A stretch of DNA of 64,000 nucleotides from Chrysophaeum taylorii. Lineage: Eukaryota; Sar; Pelagophyceae; Pelagomonadales; Pelagomonadaceae. Position 1 is the first letter of the stretch. Each line of letters begins with the position of its first letter. The notes below the pieces were generated by a model that had not been told where the DNA came from, made no database searches, and saw only the letters and a program-made list of their open reading frames with translations. This document shows positions 39,580 to 49,622 of the stretch, piece after piece. A program made the translations under genes and the position numbers. The stretch spans positions 1 to 64,000 of the forward strand of contig JAQMWT010000076.1 of the NCBI GenBank assembly GCA_029834535.1. Reading direction: 5' to 3'.

Positions 39580-42043
39580 CTCCTGTTGTCTACGTGATGA
39601 GAGAGATCTCCCTCCTCGTCAACCTAATACAACAAAGAACCTCTCTGTTCGCGTGTCTGCTGCCACCGCAGGGGCAAAAAAAAATGCGTGTGAAAGAATT
39701 GACGGTTTGCCACAAGGTGGTAGTCGGATTGAATCGGGGTGCTTCGCCTTTGCTGCTGTTGACGACGACGACGACGACGACGACGGGCCCAACCTCTCTT
39801 TCTTTACACCCAGCGTCAAAGTTGTGGGTGGTGGCGCGCGCAATATGCTGCTTGCCTGTGGCTGCGTGGCGCGCTCTGGAACTGCGCAGCATCTGCGGTT
39901 GGCAGTGGGGCCTTGGTCCATAACATCGAGCACGAACCATCGACAAACCCTAAGCAGCGTCAAGTTCTCCACTTATTTCTCTTTAGTACCGAAGACACGC
40001 GTGGTGTTGAGCTTCGGAGGAAGGGACACCATTGGTTGAAATCGCGACACGGTTAGGACGAGGTCGAGGCGCGCTCAAAATCCCAAAGTTGGCACCCCCC
40101 TCTATCCACCGCAGAAGTTGCTGCTTGTACTCGCGAACGGCGAGGTGACAACGGCTTCAAAATGGCTGCTGATATGTGCCGCTGGTGCTCTTTTGGGGAA
40201 AAAAAATGCGCGGCGGATTCTACCCGTGCCGCACCCGAGGCCCAGACCGTTCCTTGCCCAGACTGTTCCTTTATTGTCAATCACACGTTATAGAGCGTTG
40301 ATTGATGCCGCTGGGTTTGGGCGCTCGTTGGGCATCGTCGATCGATCTCCAGCACAGGTCGACCCCGACTTTGGCCGCGTCGCCTCGGACTTGGACGTCA
40401 GCACACCGAACCTGTCCTCCCCCGCTCTCCTATCATCCTCCACCCTGGGGGCTGACTCCACTCCTCTTCCCTCAGAGCATGCCGCCGCGTCCAGCGCCGT
40501 CGTCGCCTGACATCGCGGCCGTTGCGGCCAGCTCTTAGCTCGCCTTCTCCGCGGTCTCTACCTGATCCCGCCATGTGTGCCGTCCACCCTTTCGGCATTT
40601 AGCAGTCGCCTTTGAACAACCCCCAACGGTAGAATATCTAGATGCGCTTGCTCCGCTCTGTGGAATATCGTAGGACCCGTCGTACTCCACAGCACCCTTC
40701 TACTCTTACTACCCCCGTCCCCCCGCGACAAAAGATGCCTCCGACATCGTTTGGTCTTCTCGATAAAAAAGGGTGATGATGATGATGATGATTATCAGGC
40801 CTATTTTCGACGACGACGACGACGACGACGACGGAAGTACACATCATCGTCGTCGGGAGTTGGCGACAAGGTTGTCGAACGAAGGCCCTGGGGCGTTCTC
40901 GCGCGAAGTCCGGGCCAACGCTGGGGAGATGCACATTCTTGACGACGAAGAAGAAGAGCGAAATGAGGCGGTGCCAGCCTCGGATTCGGGCTTTGGTGGC
41001 GTGGACCTCAGCCATGAAGTCGCCCGAGATGGCATTGCGTGTGGCCTGTCGCCTAGCCGCCGGGCGGCGGGCATGCTAGAACTCGACCGCCACGTCACCA
41101 CAGCCGCTCACGGGTCTAAGATGAGGTTCTTGACGCTGTTTGACCCATTTCCAACGTCGACCCGCTGTTGAAGCCGTAGACTTTCTTTCTGCTCGGACGC
41201 GAAGCCCGAGGATGCGGTCCATCAGCAGCTCGCGGAGCGAGGCGGTTCGCGTCGATTCGCCGGGCTTGGTCGGCGCGAATAGGCACATGCCGCAGTCTTC
41301 GGTAGTCTCGAAAAGGAGGTTGCAGCACACAAACGGAACCAGCTTCTGGCGAGGTGCCAGCCCTAAAACGTGGAGTGCTGACAAAATGGATTCGGCGTCG
41401 ACCAACTCGAACTTACCAGCATAAATCGTCGTAACTTTATCCGTCCGCCATAGGTCACATTGGGCCGATATCGCATCGCGGAATTGATAGTTTTGTGGAA
41501 GTCCGTACTTTGCCTCTGGCCGAAATTCAAAGCGACCTCGATCATCTTGGCTGCCATCTTCAACTGAGTGCTTTCGGCGCATCTCGCGTCCATCAAACAA
41601 AACTACTCTCCGAATGACAGGAGCGATTACTTTGTCTTCCGAGGTGATTGACGGCATAGATAAAGTTCTGCGTGGTCTCGACCTTTAGCACGCGCGCGTT
41701 GCCGCCAGCCCAACGCATAGACCGTCGGTAACTGATGTGTATCGGCTCGTGCTTGTGGACAGCGGCGGTAAAGCCCGGATTCACCCACTGTGCTTTCCGG
41801 AGACGTTTTCGCCGGCCGGTCGTACTCTAGCGCATCGTCGACGGTAATTACGTCGACGTACGAATCGCGGTCGCGTCCGTGTTGACCAGAGGAAGAGCCG
41901 CGTCTCAAAGTAGCTGTTTGTCGCGGCCGACCAGAGGGTTCAAGCGTCGAACACAATAACGGGGCATTTGGAGTTTCATCCGTCATGGGGGACAGCACCA
42001 CCCGGGGCACGCGTCGACTGCATCAGACTTTCGGGGGTGGAAG
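39580..42043. other. gene-poor stretch with a possible decayed ORF
   Basis: Between 39580 and 41075 I see only simple repeats ((ACG)n at 39760-39783, (GAT)n at 40772-40790, (GAC)n at 40810-40835) and frames without features. From 42010 to 41076 on the minus strand, overlapping frames (42010-41627, 41784-41593, 41657-41076) could be pieces of one frame-shifted gene; see the next entry. Confidence 0.35.
41076..41657 (-). CDS. hypothetical protein, possible gene fragment
   Basis: A 193-codon frame whose middle looks globular (LVDAESILSALHVLGLAPRQ, then KLVPFVCCNLLFETTEDCGM, CLFAPTKPGESTRTASLREL). Upstream on the same strand, frames at 41784-41593 and 42010-41627 carry protein-like pieces (SYVDVITVDDALEYDRPAKT; RSMRWAGGNARVLKVETTQN) in other phases. 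One explanation is an intact gene with small introns; another is a decayed gene with frameshifts. It lies next to a dispersed repeat copy at 42044. I do not recognise a family. Confidence 0.35.
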   Translation of the reverse strand: MPSITSEDKVIAPVIRRVVLFDGREMRRKHSVEDGSQDDRGRFEFRPEAKYGLPQNYQFRDAISAQCDLWRTDKVTTIYAGKFELVDAESILSALHVLGLAPRQKLVPFVCCNLLFETTEDCGMCLFAPTKPGESTRTASLRELLMDRILGLRVRAERKSTASTAGRRWKWVKQRQEPHLRPVSGCGDVAVEF

Positions 42044-42388
42044 CTAGCTAACTAACTAACTTCAGACCTCTCCCGAGCATGAGCCAGGCTGGACCGACAG
42101 GAGCCAGTCCGGAATCACGGGCCTGTAGACGAGGAGCGCCGAAAGGTCGGTCGGCGGAGAGTGACCATCAAGCTTGTCGCATATGCGACGAGGAGACCGC
42201 GATGTGACTGACAACCAACTCGTCGATAACCTCCCGTCTTCGTCCCCCGGCCATACCCCGTCCAACTGCGAACGTTCCGGCTGCCAACCGGCCCGCCCGG
42301 GAGGCGAATAGGTGCCAACCTACGCCGGGAGGGCGGATGCCCTCGCAAGGCTCAGGATTCATGAGGCACCGTCCTCCATCGCAACCGC
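42044..42388 (-). repeat. dispersed repeat with (GTTA)n tail, copy 2
   Basis: Inverted relative to copy 1 at 14423-14766 and highly similar over its full length. The tail reads (on minus) GTTAGTTAGTTAGCTAG, with one change in the last unit. The 5' end is at the same base of the unit as in copy 1 (GGTTGCGATGGAGG), which argues for a defined element. Confidence 0.75.
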
Positions 42389-42860
42389 GGTAAGTAAGGG
42401 GTGGAAGCACACAGGACAACATCCACTTCAACGAAATCGTCAAAGGGCGAAGCGATGATGTGTGTTTTATCCGCGCTACCGGGACAGCTCGGAAGCGACG
42501 TCGACCGTCAAAGCCGTCGCCTCTGGCCAGTCAAGAAAACAACAATGCCCGCGCATGTCGCCACACGGTTAGTAGCGACGCACGTAGTTTAGTTCCTACG
42601 CTCGACCTGGAAAGCGTTGTCTCCGCCTCAATGAGCTTTGTACACTCTGCGCCGACACGACAGGCGCGACTTCATCGTGAGCTTGATTCGCACAACTCGA
42701 CGGCGTCGCTGTCATCGGTGTGAAGGTAGCCCTCGTCGCCACGTCTCGTACCGGTATACCGGTTCCGGTATGAAGCAAGGACCAAGACCAAAAAACGTCT
42801 AGACCCGTTGGTGGGGGTTTAGGGGAGTTGGCGTGCTGAAGCGCACCGAAGCCGCCGCCG
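42389..42860. other. non-coding gap upstream of SAP30BP-like gene
   Basis: No gene is seen. A short CCGGTATACCGG palindrome lies near 42751-42770 (TACCGGTATACCGGTTCCGGTA), about 100 bp upstream of the next ATG, and might be a regulatory site. Confidence 0.35.
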
Positions 42861-43238
42861 ATGGAGTCGATCGCGGGCGCGTACGGAAGCGACTCGGACG
42901 AAATAAAAGGCGAGGAGGCAGCCGAAGCGGAAGAGGAGGAGGAGGAGAAGAAGGAGGAGCCCGCGCCGAAGCGAGCGCGGACCGAGGAGCGGCCCGTGCT
43001 TTCCCCCGAGCCTCCGGGGGAGGCGGACCCCGAGCTCACAAAACGCCTCGCGCAGTTCCGAGAGAAGGGGTACAATCCGACGCAGCACATTCGGCAAAAC
43101 CGCGAGTTCGCGAATCCCCAGATCCTCCAGAAGATTGTCGACTACTTTGAGATCGACGACATCGGTTCGTGCTATCCGACGCACATCTTCGATCCCCACG
43201 CCATCGTCGCTCGACGGGCGAAAGAGAAGGAGTCGTAA
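42861..43238 (+). CDS. SAP30-binding protein (HCNGP)-like, short
   Basis: 125 residues from ATG 42861. The start (MESIAGAYGSDSDE) and the acidic stretch resemble HCNGP/SAP30BP N-termini. The conserved core is in the second half: LAQFREKGYNPTQHIRQNRE, FANPQILQKIVDYFEIDDIG, SCYPTHIFDPHAI, matching the family's F-NP-x(n)-L-x(n)-IDE-x-G-T-NYP-x(n)-FDPH. In animals the family is tied to transcriptional repression and, more recently, splicing of short introns, which would fit this genome. The protein ends soon after FDPH, so it is shorter than animal and fungal relatives (200-300 residues). A further exon is possible, but I see no clear one. Confidence 0.85.
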   Translation: MESIAGAYGSDSDEIKGEEAAEAEEEEEEKKEEPAPKRARTEERPVLSPEPPGEADPELTKRLAQFREKGYNPTQHIRQNREFANPQILQKIVDYFEIDDIGSCYPTHIFDPHAIVARRAKEKES

Positions 43239-43479
43239 TACTAAAATTCGTTGTTGCCCAGAGTGTTAAATTAAAGGAAGGCGGCGCACCGCGGAGATAG
43301 TCGTTATAGTTAGAGCTGCGTTCTTCGGACGGACGGACGGGACGCATCTTCATCAGCTTTTTTTTTTTTTTCATACAGACGCACACACACAGAGAGCGGG
43401 TGTGTGGTGTCTGTCTTCTTCTGTTGTTTTGTCCATAAATAAATCGGCAAGTTCGGAAGGTGTCGGCGTCGGAGGGATA
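43239..43479. other. convergent 3' ends
   Basis: A short gap between the SAP30BP-like gene and the convergent CCT gene. It has a GGAC repeat (43329-43344), a T12 run and a (CA)n run near 43380. Confidence 0.4.
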
Positions 43480-43889
43480 TCAAACGATAGAGACGAGGTC
43501 GCGGAGAAGGTCTTCGTCCTCCTTCTTCACGAAGCGGCCCTTGACGCGCATGCGGGAGTCCGCAAAGTTCTTTCGCACGTCGTACTTGACCTTCTTCGTC
43601 CAGACGCGGCGCGCGCGCTTGCGGAGGAAGAGCTCAACCCTCGCCTTTCTTGCCTCGGGCGAGTAGGCGCCGACGTAGCCCGAGGGGCGTTTGGCCACGT
43701 CACACTCGGACCGCAGTGTCTCGAGGGGTTCTGATGACCGCGCGTCCAGGGGGAAAGGGGGCGGCGCGACGAGGGGTTCGACGCGAGGCCGCTTCCGCGC
43801 GTCTATAATAGTCCGCGGCGACGACTCTTGTTTCCTCGGCGCGATTGTCGCGACGATCTCGCGGTCGAGGGTCTCGTCATCGATAATTT

Positions 43890-43921
<32 letters not shown>

Positions 43922-44301
43922 ACCGGCAATTTTATTGTCAGACGGGGCTTGCCCCGCGGCAATTCCTCGCTCGACTCCGACTCCGACTCGCAGTCCTCCG
44001 AGTCGAGGGAGACGGGGTTTTCGATGCGGTCGAAGGAATACGGGTGCGAGAGGTCCCCGGGAGCCTCGACGCGGTGGACGACGAAGGAATCGAACGCAGC
44101 GGGCGCGGGCGCGTCGAACAACCTGCGGCATGCCTCACCAAAGCCCACAACCAACGAGCGCACATGTCGGGCGCGGCCCCGAAGAACGAGTCGGCTGATC
44201 GCTTCCGATCGTCGAGGGCCTCGAGGAGGGCCTCGTACGCCGAGACGGAGGTCATCTCCCGGCAGACGGCATAGAATCTCAAAGGGCAAAGCGGGGATCA
44301 T
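43480..44301 (-). CDS. CCT-domain protein (CONSTANS/TOC1-type nuclear motif)
   Basis: 273 residues if the ATG at 44301 is used. The C-terminus carries a CCT motif (about 216-258): RKARVELFLRKRARRVWTKK, VKYDVRKNFADSRMRVKGRF, with the late Lys of RFVKKE. This matches the R-x5-F/Y-x-K-R...KxIRY...RK...RxRxKGRFVK pattern of plant and algal light or clock regulators; in stramenopiles such proteins are little studied. Ahead of it lie an acidic S/E-rich part, a Thr run from (GAC)n, and basic NLS-like residues (DARKRPRVEP). The first 60 residues in this frame are R/G/P-rich and not protein-like; the other frame, 44282-43938, is more so (MRFYAVCREMTSVSAYEALL), so the true N-terminus may use an exon in that frame. 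Confidence 0.7.
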
Positions 44302-44964
44302 TCCTAGGAACCTCCCAAGGCAAATCTCTTCTTAAATAAGCGACAGCTGGTGCCCGGTTTCGCCGTTTAATTGTTTCGGACCGTATCCACACATCCTGGC
44401 CCAACAAAAAATCAGCAACTCCCCTCAACCACGTAGGTCACCCATTTTCCGATCCCAACTGCAAACTTCCCCCTTCCCACAGTTCTTCGCTTCACTTAAC
44501 GGATTTATAACGGCAACAAACGTTCCATTTGAACTGAATACTTCAACATAGAGCAACCCACGACGCAACGGGAATCAACCTCAACAACCTCAACACCACC
44601 ACTACCACAGAGCCTCGTAACTATTGCTCATCCCAAAAAGAAAAAGGCCCCAAAGGTTGGTTGCCGCTGGTGGTTGGCGAAGGCCCGTCTGAGACATGCA
44701 ATGTCATGTTGAGTCATGTCGCGGCCGCCGCCCATGTGGCTCGGATTTTATTAAGGTGGTGCGATGGGCAGACGAGCTGAATCAGCAGGCACTTTTTTTT
44801 TGAAGAAGAAGAATCGTCGTGGAACCAAGGCTCGAGAGCTGCGCGGAGATTAATTATGGCGCTTTTCGCACTGCGTTGCCATACGACGACGACAAGTCGC
44901 ATGCGCCGGCTTGGTGCGCGTCACGAGGGTATTGGCGAGGGGGACATGAGGAGCCCCAAAACCC
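44302..44964. other. non-coding stretch
   Basis: No gene is seen. It is AT-richer than the flanks, with CAACCTCAACAACCTCAACACC-like low complexity near 44578-44610. Confidence 0.4.
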
Positions 44965-45324
44965 CTGCACCATGGAGTGCCGTTGTACCTTCTAAACCTG
45001 CGCCTTTCGAGGGTATCGGCCTCCCGGCATAGGTTTTCATCCCAAGCGGACCGGTAGACAACCGCGTGGGCAAGTTTGCTGCCGGAACGTTCGCAGTGGG
45101 ACGGGGTATGGCCGGGGGGCGCAGACGGAGCGCAATCGACGAGTTGGTTGTCAGTCGCGTCGCGGTCTCCGCGTCGCATGGCGACAAGCCTGATGATGAT
45201 CACACTCTACCGACCCACCTTTCGGCGCCCCTCGTCTACAGACCCGTGATTCTGGACTGGCTCCGGACGGTCCGGCCTGGCTCCCATTCTCGGGAGAGGT
45301 CTGAAGTTAGTTAGTTAGTTAGTT
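44965..45324 (+). repeat. dispersed repeat with (GTTA)n tail, copy 3 (diverged)
   Basis: From about 45085 to 45305 it aligns closely with copy 1; the first 110 bp are diverged with small insertions. The tail is GTTAGTTAGTTAGTTAGTT (45306-45324), followed directly by TTTGACAACCGGAACGTTCGC, whose CCGGAACGTTCGC part repeats an internal piece of the unit. Confidence 0.7.
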
Positions 45325-47162
45325 TGACAACCGGAACGTTCGCGGGCGATGAGAATATTCGTCCTAGATGGAGGAGTTGTTCGCGGCGATTGCCATCGGA
45401 CTCATGGTTCGTCCTCGCCCAAGATCGTACCGAACGGCGCCAGGCGTTCACTCCCTTTCTGCGCTCACTGTCTGCCTCAACACCCTCCCATCCTGGTCGC
45501 GCGCGCTACTAGGCTGGGATCAGCCTACCAGTGTGGGATGCGCAGGAAGGGGGGGCGATATCGCCACGTAAGCGACTCTCCGAGAGACTGTCGCCACTCC
45601 GTATTCGCCCTTCCGGTCGGACGCCCGAGAGGCGGCGAGGGAGAAAATCGCCTATCCGGTCCTCGCTACCCGCGCGTTGGCACCTGGGCCTCCCAATGGG
45701 CTCTTTGTAGACAACTAGAGGCAAGGCTCCTAGATTAACGCGCCCCCTTCGTCGCCGGCTTCTTCTTCTTCTTCTTCTTCTTCTTCTTCTTCTTCTTCTT
45801 CTTCTTCTTCTTCTTCTTCTTCTTCTTCTTCTTCTTCTTCTTCTTCTTCTTCTTCTTCTTCTTCTTCTTCTTCTTCTTCTTCTTCTTCTTCTTCTTCTTC
45901 TTCTTCTTCTTCTTCTTCTTCTTCTTCTTCTTCTTCTTCTTCTTCGAGGCGCGGTTCCGGGTCCAATGCACCGCGCTTCTTGGAGGAAGCCCACGTTTGG
46001 CGGTATTCGTGGGGGCGGAGGAGGTACCAAACTTACTATTCGTAGACCTTCTTGGATTTCAAATGGAATTCTGCGCCAAGCTCGATCGAGCTCCTTCTCT
46101 CGTCTTGCTGAGTGAGGGGCCTGGCTTTGGTGAGCTTACCTGTGGCCCACCGGCGGTCCTTGTCGAGATGGGCGGTCTAGGACTTCGCTTCCTTGAACAA
46201 TGTTGCAGGGACCTCGGCGGCTCGTAATTCCGTTGTATGCGTCTTTGTGGTACAGAGGGGTCGGCAATGGAGACGTCCGTCGAGGAGCGCTCGATACTAC
46301 TAGTCGTCATTCGGCCTGGAGCGCCGCCACTCGAGTCGCTACTCGTGCTCAGGCGCCGCCACTCTCGTGTCACCACCCCAGTTGGACCTTTTCATTCCGC
46401 ACTGCAGCCTACGCCCTACGCACCTGGCTGGAGTACAGTTAGATAGTTTCGTAGTAGTTTGTTATGACCTAGGAAGCGGTAGCGACGGCTCATCCAGCAA
46501 GATTTGACCGGCGTCGACTTGCGCCGCGCCAATTTCTGCCCCGAGCTTGGGCGGCTTTCACGCACATGTACACATTGCCGCCTATGTTGAGATCGTCCGG
46601 AGCGCGAGGAGCAATCCCGACCATTGAGATAAAAATTCGTGACCTTGCGAAGAAGCAAACGAAAAAGAAGTCCGTGGAAGACTTCGAACGAGGACGATGG
46701 GGCGATGAGACCGATGAGCACCCACGACGGGAACCTCCGTAAGGGCTAGAAAGCTCGACGAGCGCGATAAAAAAGAAGTGGCGACAATGTGATTAGTAGC
46801 TGACCTCGATGAGAAGAACCGCACTGGCCTTGGGCAATCGCGGGGAGGGAGGGAAACGCGGGAGGCTGAAGCCGGCGCACGCTGAGTCCGGTCAACCAGA
46901 TAATGGAAGTCTTCTTCAACGGTCAATGGGTTTAAAAATTTGTTCGGACGCGTCACACATACCGAAATATCGAAGCCAATTTCAGATCCCCCACGAACAG
47001 TTCCCCCGTTGGTTTTTTTTTGGGGGCTGCCCGTACATGGATACTCTTATTATGTACAACTTCTGTAATTTTAAACAATTTCAACAGTACTAACAGTAGT
47101 ATTTCGGGTGTATCACCAAGTACTCGGCACACCTTTCGCTTCTTTGCGATGGGGCGCGCGAG
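45325..47162. other. gene-poor stretch with a very long GAA/TTC tract
   Basis: No convincing gene is found. The tract at 45759-45945 creates long poly-E, poly-K and poly-R frames that are artefacts. Short frames at 45997-46227 (plus) and 46059-46376 (minus) overlap each other and show no features. From 46900 the sequence becomes AT-rich, with a possible promoter of the next gene (TACTCTTATTATGTACAAC near 47041). Confidence 0.4.
45759..45945. repeat. uninterrupted (TTC)62 / (GAA)62 microsatellite
   Basis: About 187 bp of pure trinucleotide repeat without a single interruption. Confidence 0.98.
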
Positions 47163-49622
47163 ATGACGAGGCTTTGGGCGGCCTCATCGTCGCTACTCTG
47201 CGTGCCCATTCTGTTGGGAACACGGATCGGCGCGACCGTGGTTGCCTGCGTTGGAGACTCAATCACCGAGAGGGGTTTTCCGAGCTACCCCGAACTCCTC
47301 GAAGGTGAACTGAGCGCGTCCCTCCACGCGTACGTCCAAGTCGGGAACTTTGGGAAGGGTGGAAAGACGGCGCTGACGACCAACAAGGACAGCTACGTTC
47401 GCGAGACCGAATACTCGGAGGCGCTGCAGAGTAACGCTGACGTGTTTGTCGTCCAGCTCGGGACGAACGACGCCAAGCTATCGTTGTGGGACGAGGGCTC
47501 GTTTCGCGCAGACTTAAGGTACCTCGTCGCACAATTCGCGACGTTGGCGCAGGCACCTATGGTGGTCCTGTGTGCGCCGCCGCCGTACATCGAGCCCGAG
47601 GAGGACAAGTGGGGCCCTCCGGAGGATAATCCTATAAATTTGGTTTTGGCGGACATCATCGAAGAGATCGCCAACGTCAGCGGGTATGCGTTTGTCGACA
47701 ACTTCAATCTCTTTCTCGAGGTCGATAACCTCCAAAGCTACTACGCCGACGGCATTCATCCGAATCAATTAGGTCTGAGCATTCTCGCGACAAACGTTGC
47801 GCGAACAGTCGCGAGTCTTCTGAACGGTACTGAAGAGTACACGATCTCGAATGCTACGTACGCGCCGACGCGTGTTCCCACCTCGTTCCCGACTCAGCCA
47901 ACGTCCGTGCCGATCCCAGAGCCGACGCTCGAACCGTCTACGTCGCGACCGTCGTACGTCTCCACTTTCTTGCCGACGCCAATCCCGACGCCAATTCCAA
48001 CGTCGTGCCCAACTTCGTTTCCACGCCCGACAGTTCAGCCGTCGCGCATCCCGACGAGCGAGCCCTCGATCCGTCCGACGAGCCCGGTGCCTTCAGCTTT
48101 TGCTTCGAGCACGCCGTGGCCGTCGACGAGCTCTCCTTCTCGGTCGTTCGAGCCTACTACTACGACTTCGACGCCATCGGCTTTACCGTCGATATTTCCG
48201 ACCGGTACATTGCCCACGTACCTGGCATCGATGATCTTGGACGACGTTCTGGCTTCTCGTGTTAGCGATCACGAAACCGCTGCGTTCGTTTTGACGGTCG
48301 AAGCCGTCTTGGATTCGGTACCGGTGAGCACGGTGAACGTGACGCGCGTGCGGCCCTACGCGAGCATCGGTCGACGACGACTCGACAATAGCACCTACGT
48401 CAACGCCAGCGCGATTGACTTCACTCTGCGATCCAACGCGCCTCTGGACGAAATATCGTCCATCCTCGACACTGCTATTGCGAGCGGCGATTTCACCGAC
48501 ATTTTGCACGCGCTCGCGAATGGCACCGCTCTCGACCAGGCAACCGCCATATCCGTCACGGTATCGAATGCGTTCACACCCACGATGTCGCCCACCGACC
48601 TCCAATTTGCGAGCTCTAGCGCACCGACGACGACAGACTTGGAGGCATCATCATCATCATCCAACGGCGGATCATCCCGAATGTTTTCGACGTTCATCAT
48701 CATCCTCGTTGTGTTGGCCATCGGGGTGTTTCTTTGCTTTGCAGGGCTCCTCCGGTGGCAGAGACATGTTGGGGCTGGGAAAGATCCAAGCGACTCCTTC
48801 TCTTCCAAAGCGCCCCCGTGCAAACAAACTGCCATGCAGACAAAGCCGTCGCCTCCGCTGACGTCGCGCAAGCAAGCCGCCTCCCTTTCGATGCACAGCT
48901 CTGCTCTTATCGACGACTGGGATCAAGAACCAGCGACGCTAAGCGGAGCAAGTTTGATGCCACCGCTGCCGCCGCCATCTGAGGTTGGCTCCGCCACGCC
49001 GATAGGTTCGGTGTCGTCGCTTTTGATCCCCCCGCCAGAATTTTTCTCGGAGAATGGGAGTGACGATCCAAAAGTCGCAGAGACTACCGCGACTACTGCG
49101 CTCTTTGACGACACCACGTTCGAAACATCGTCGTCGTCGTCGTCGTCGTCGTCGTCTGACATCGAGTCGGGATTTTCTGTGTGTTCTGATCCACGTCGTC
49201 GACGTCCTTCTCACCAAGCGAATGCTGTAATTACTCGCGCAGACTTGTCACCTCGGAGCATCGCCTCCTCTGACGCCGGGTCGGCTAGTTCCGACCCGCG
49301 TCCTCGATCGCGTCGTCTGCACAAGGCAGGTGCCGCGAGCAAACTGTCAGGCTCGTCGCCTCGGAGCACACAGTCATCGTCATCGTCTCACTTCACTTCG
49401 AAAAAAAGGCGGCGACCGCCACACGCGACAAGGCGAGCACTCGTGAGTGCCGATCTTAATCACAACGCCATTGAAGACGGCGAGCGCAACTCGACGATCA
49501 CGCTTAGCGTGGATTCCCAGGATCAAGCTGGCGGCGTACCGGAACCGCCGCTACTGCGGGACGCTGGCCCGTCACCTTTGGCGGATTTTCTTTGTGCCGA
49601 TGCTATTGCCAACCCAGGATGA
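47163..49622 (+). CDS. membrane-anchored GDSL/SGNH hydrolase with P/T-rich stalk
   Basis: 819 residues from ATG 47163. A signal peptide (SSLLCVPILLGTRIGATVVA) leads straight into an SGNH hydrolase (about 25-225): VGDSITERG (catalytic Ser), NFGKGGKTAL (Gly block), QLGTNDAKL (Asn block), DGIHPNQLG (catalytic Asp and His). A stalk of PTxxPS-type repeats (about 235-365) follows, common in secreted stramenopile proteins. Then comes a second globular region (about 365-480) of a kind seen after such stalks (VLDSVPVSTVNVTRVRPYAS). One membrane helix (FSTFIIILVVLAIGVFLCFAGLLRW near 515-540) and a 270-residue S/P-rich cytosolic tail complete it. I infer a type I surface esterase or lipase-like enzyme; the substrate is unknown. 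A Ser run in the tail comes from (GTC)n. Confidence 0.85.
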   Translation: MTRLWAASSSLLCVPILLGTRIGATVVACVGDSITERGFPSYPELLEGELSASLHAYVQVGNFGKGGKTALTTNKDSYVRETEYSEALQSNADVFVVQLGTNDAKLSLWDEGSFRADLRYLVAQFATLAQAPMVVLCAPPPYIEPEEDKWGPPEDNPINLVLADIIEEIANVSGYAFVDNFNLFLEVDNLQSYYADGIHPNQLGLSILATNVARTVASLLNGTEEYTISNATYAPTRVPTSFPTQPTSVPIPEPTLEPSTSRPSYVSTFLPTPIPTPIPTSCPTSFPRPTVQPSRIPTSEPSIRPTSPVPSAFASSTPWPSTSSPSRSFEPTTTTSTPSALPSIFPTGTLPTYLASMILDDVLASRVSDHETAAFVLTVEAVLDSVPVSTVNVTRVRPYASIGRRRLDNSTYVNASAIDFTLRSNAPLDEISSILDTAIASGDFTDILHALANGTALDQATAISVTVSNAFTPTMSPTDLQFASSSAPTTTDLEASSSSSNGGSSRMFSTFIIILVVLAIGVFLCFAGLLRWQRHVGAGKDPSDSFSSKAPPCKQTAMQTKPSPPLTSRKQAASLSMHSSALIDDWDQEPATLSGASLMPPLPPPSEVGSATPIGSVSSLLIPPPEFFSENGSDDPKVAETTATTALFDDTTFETSSSSSSSSSSDIESGFSVCSDPRRRRPSHQANAVITRADLSPRSIASSDAGSASSDPRPRSRRLHKAGAASKLSGSSPRSTQSSSSSHFTSKKRRRPPHATRRALVSADLNHNAIEDGERNSTITLSVDSQDQAGGVPEPPLLRDAGPSPLADFLCADAIANPG

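Noticed and set aside
45509-46030. Poly-R, poly-E and poly-K frames
   Set aside because: Direct translations of the GAA/TTC microsatellite.
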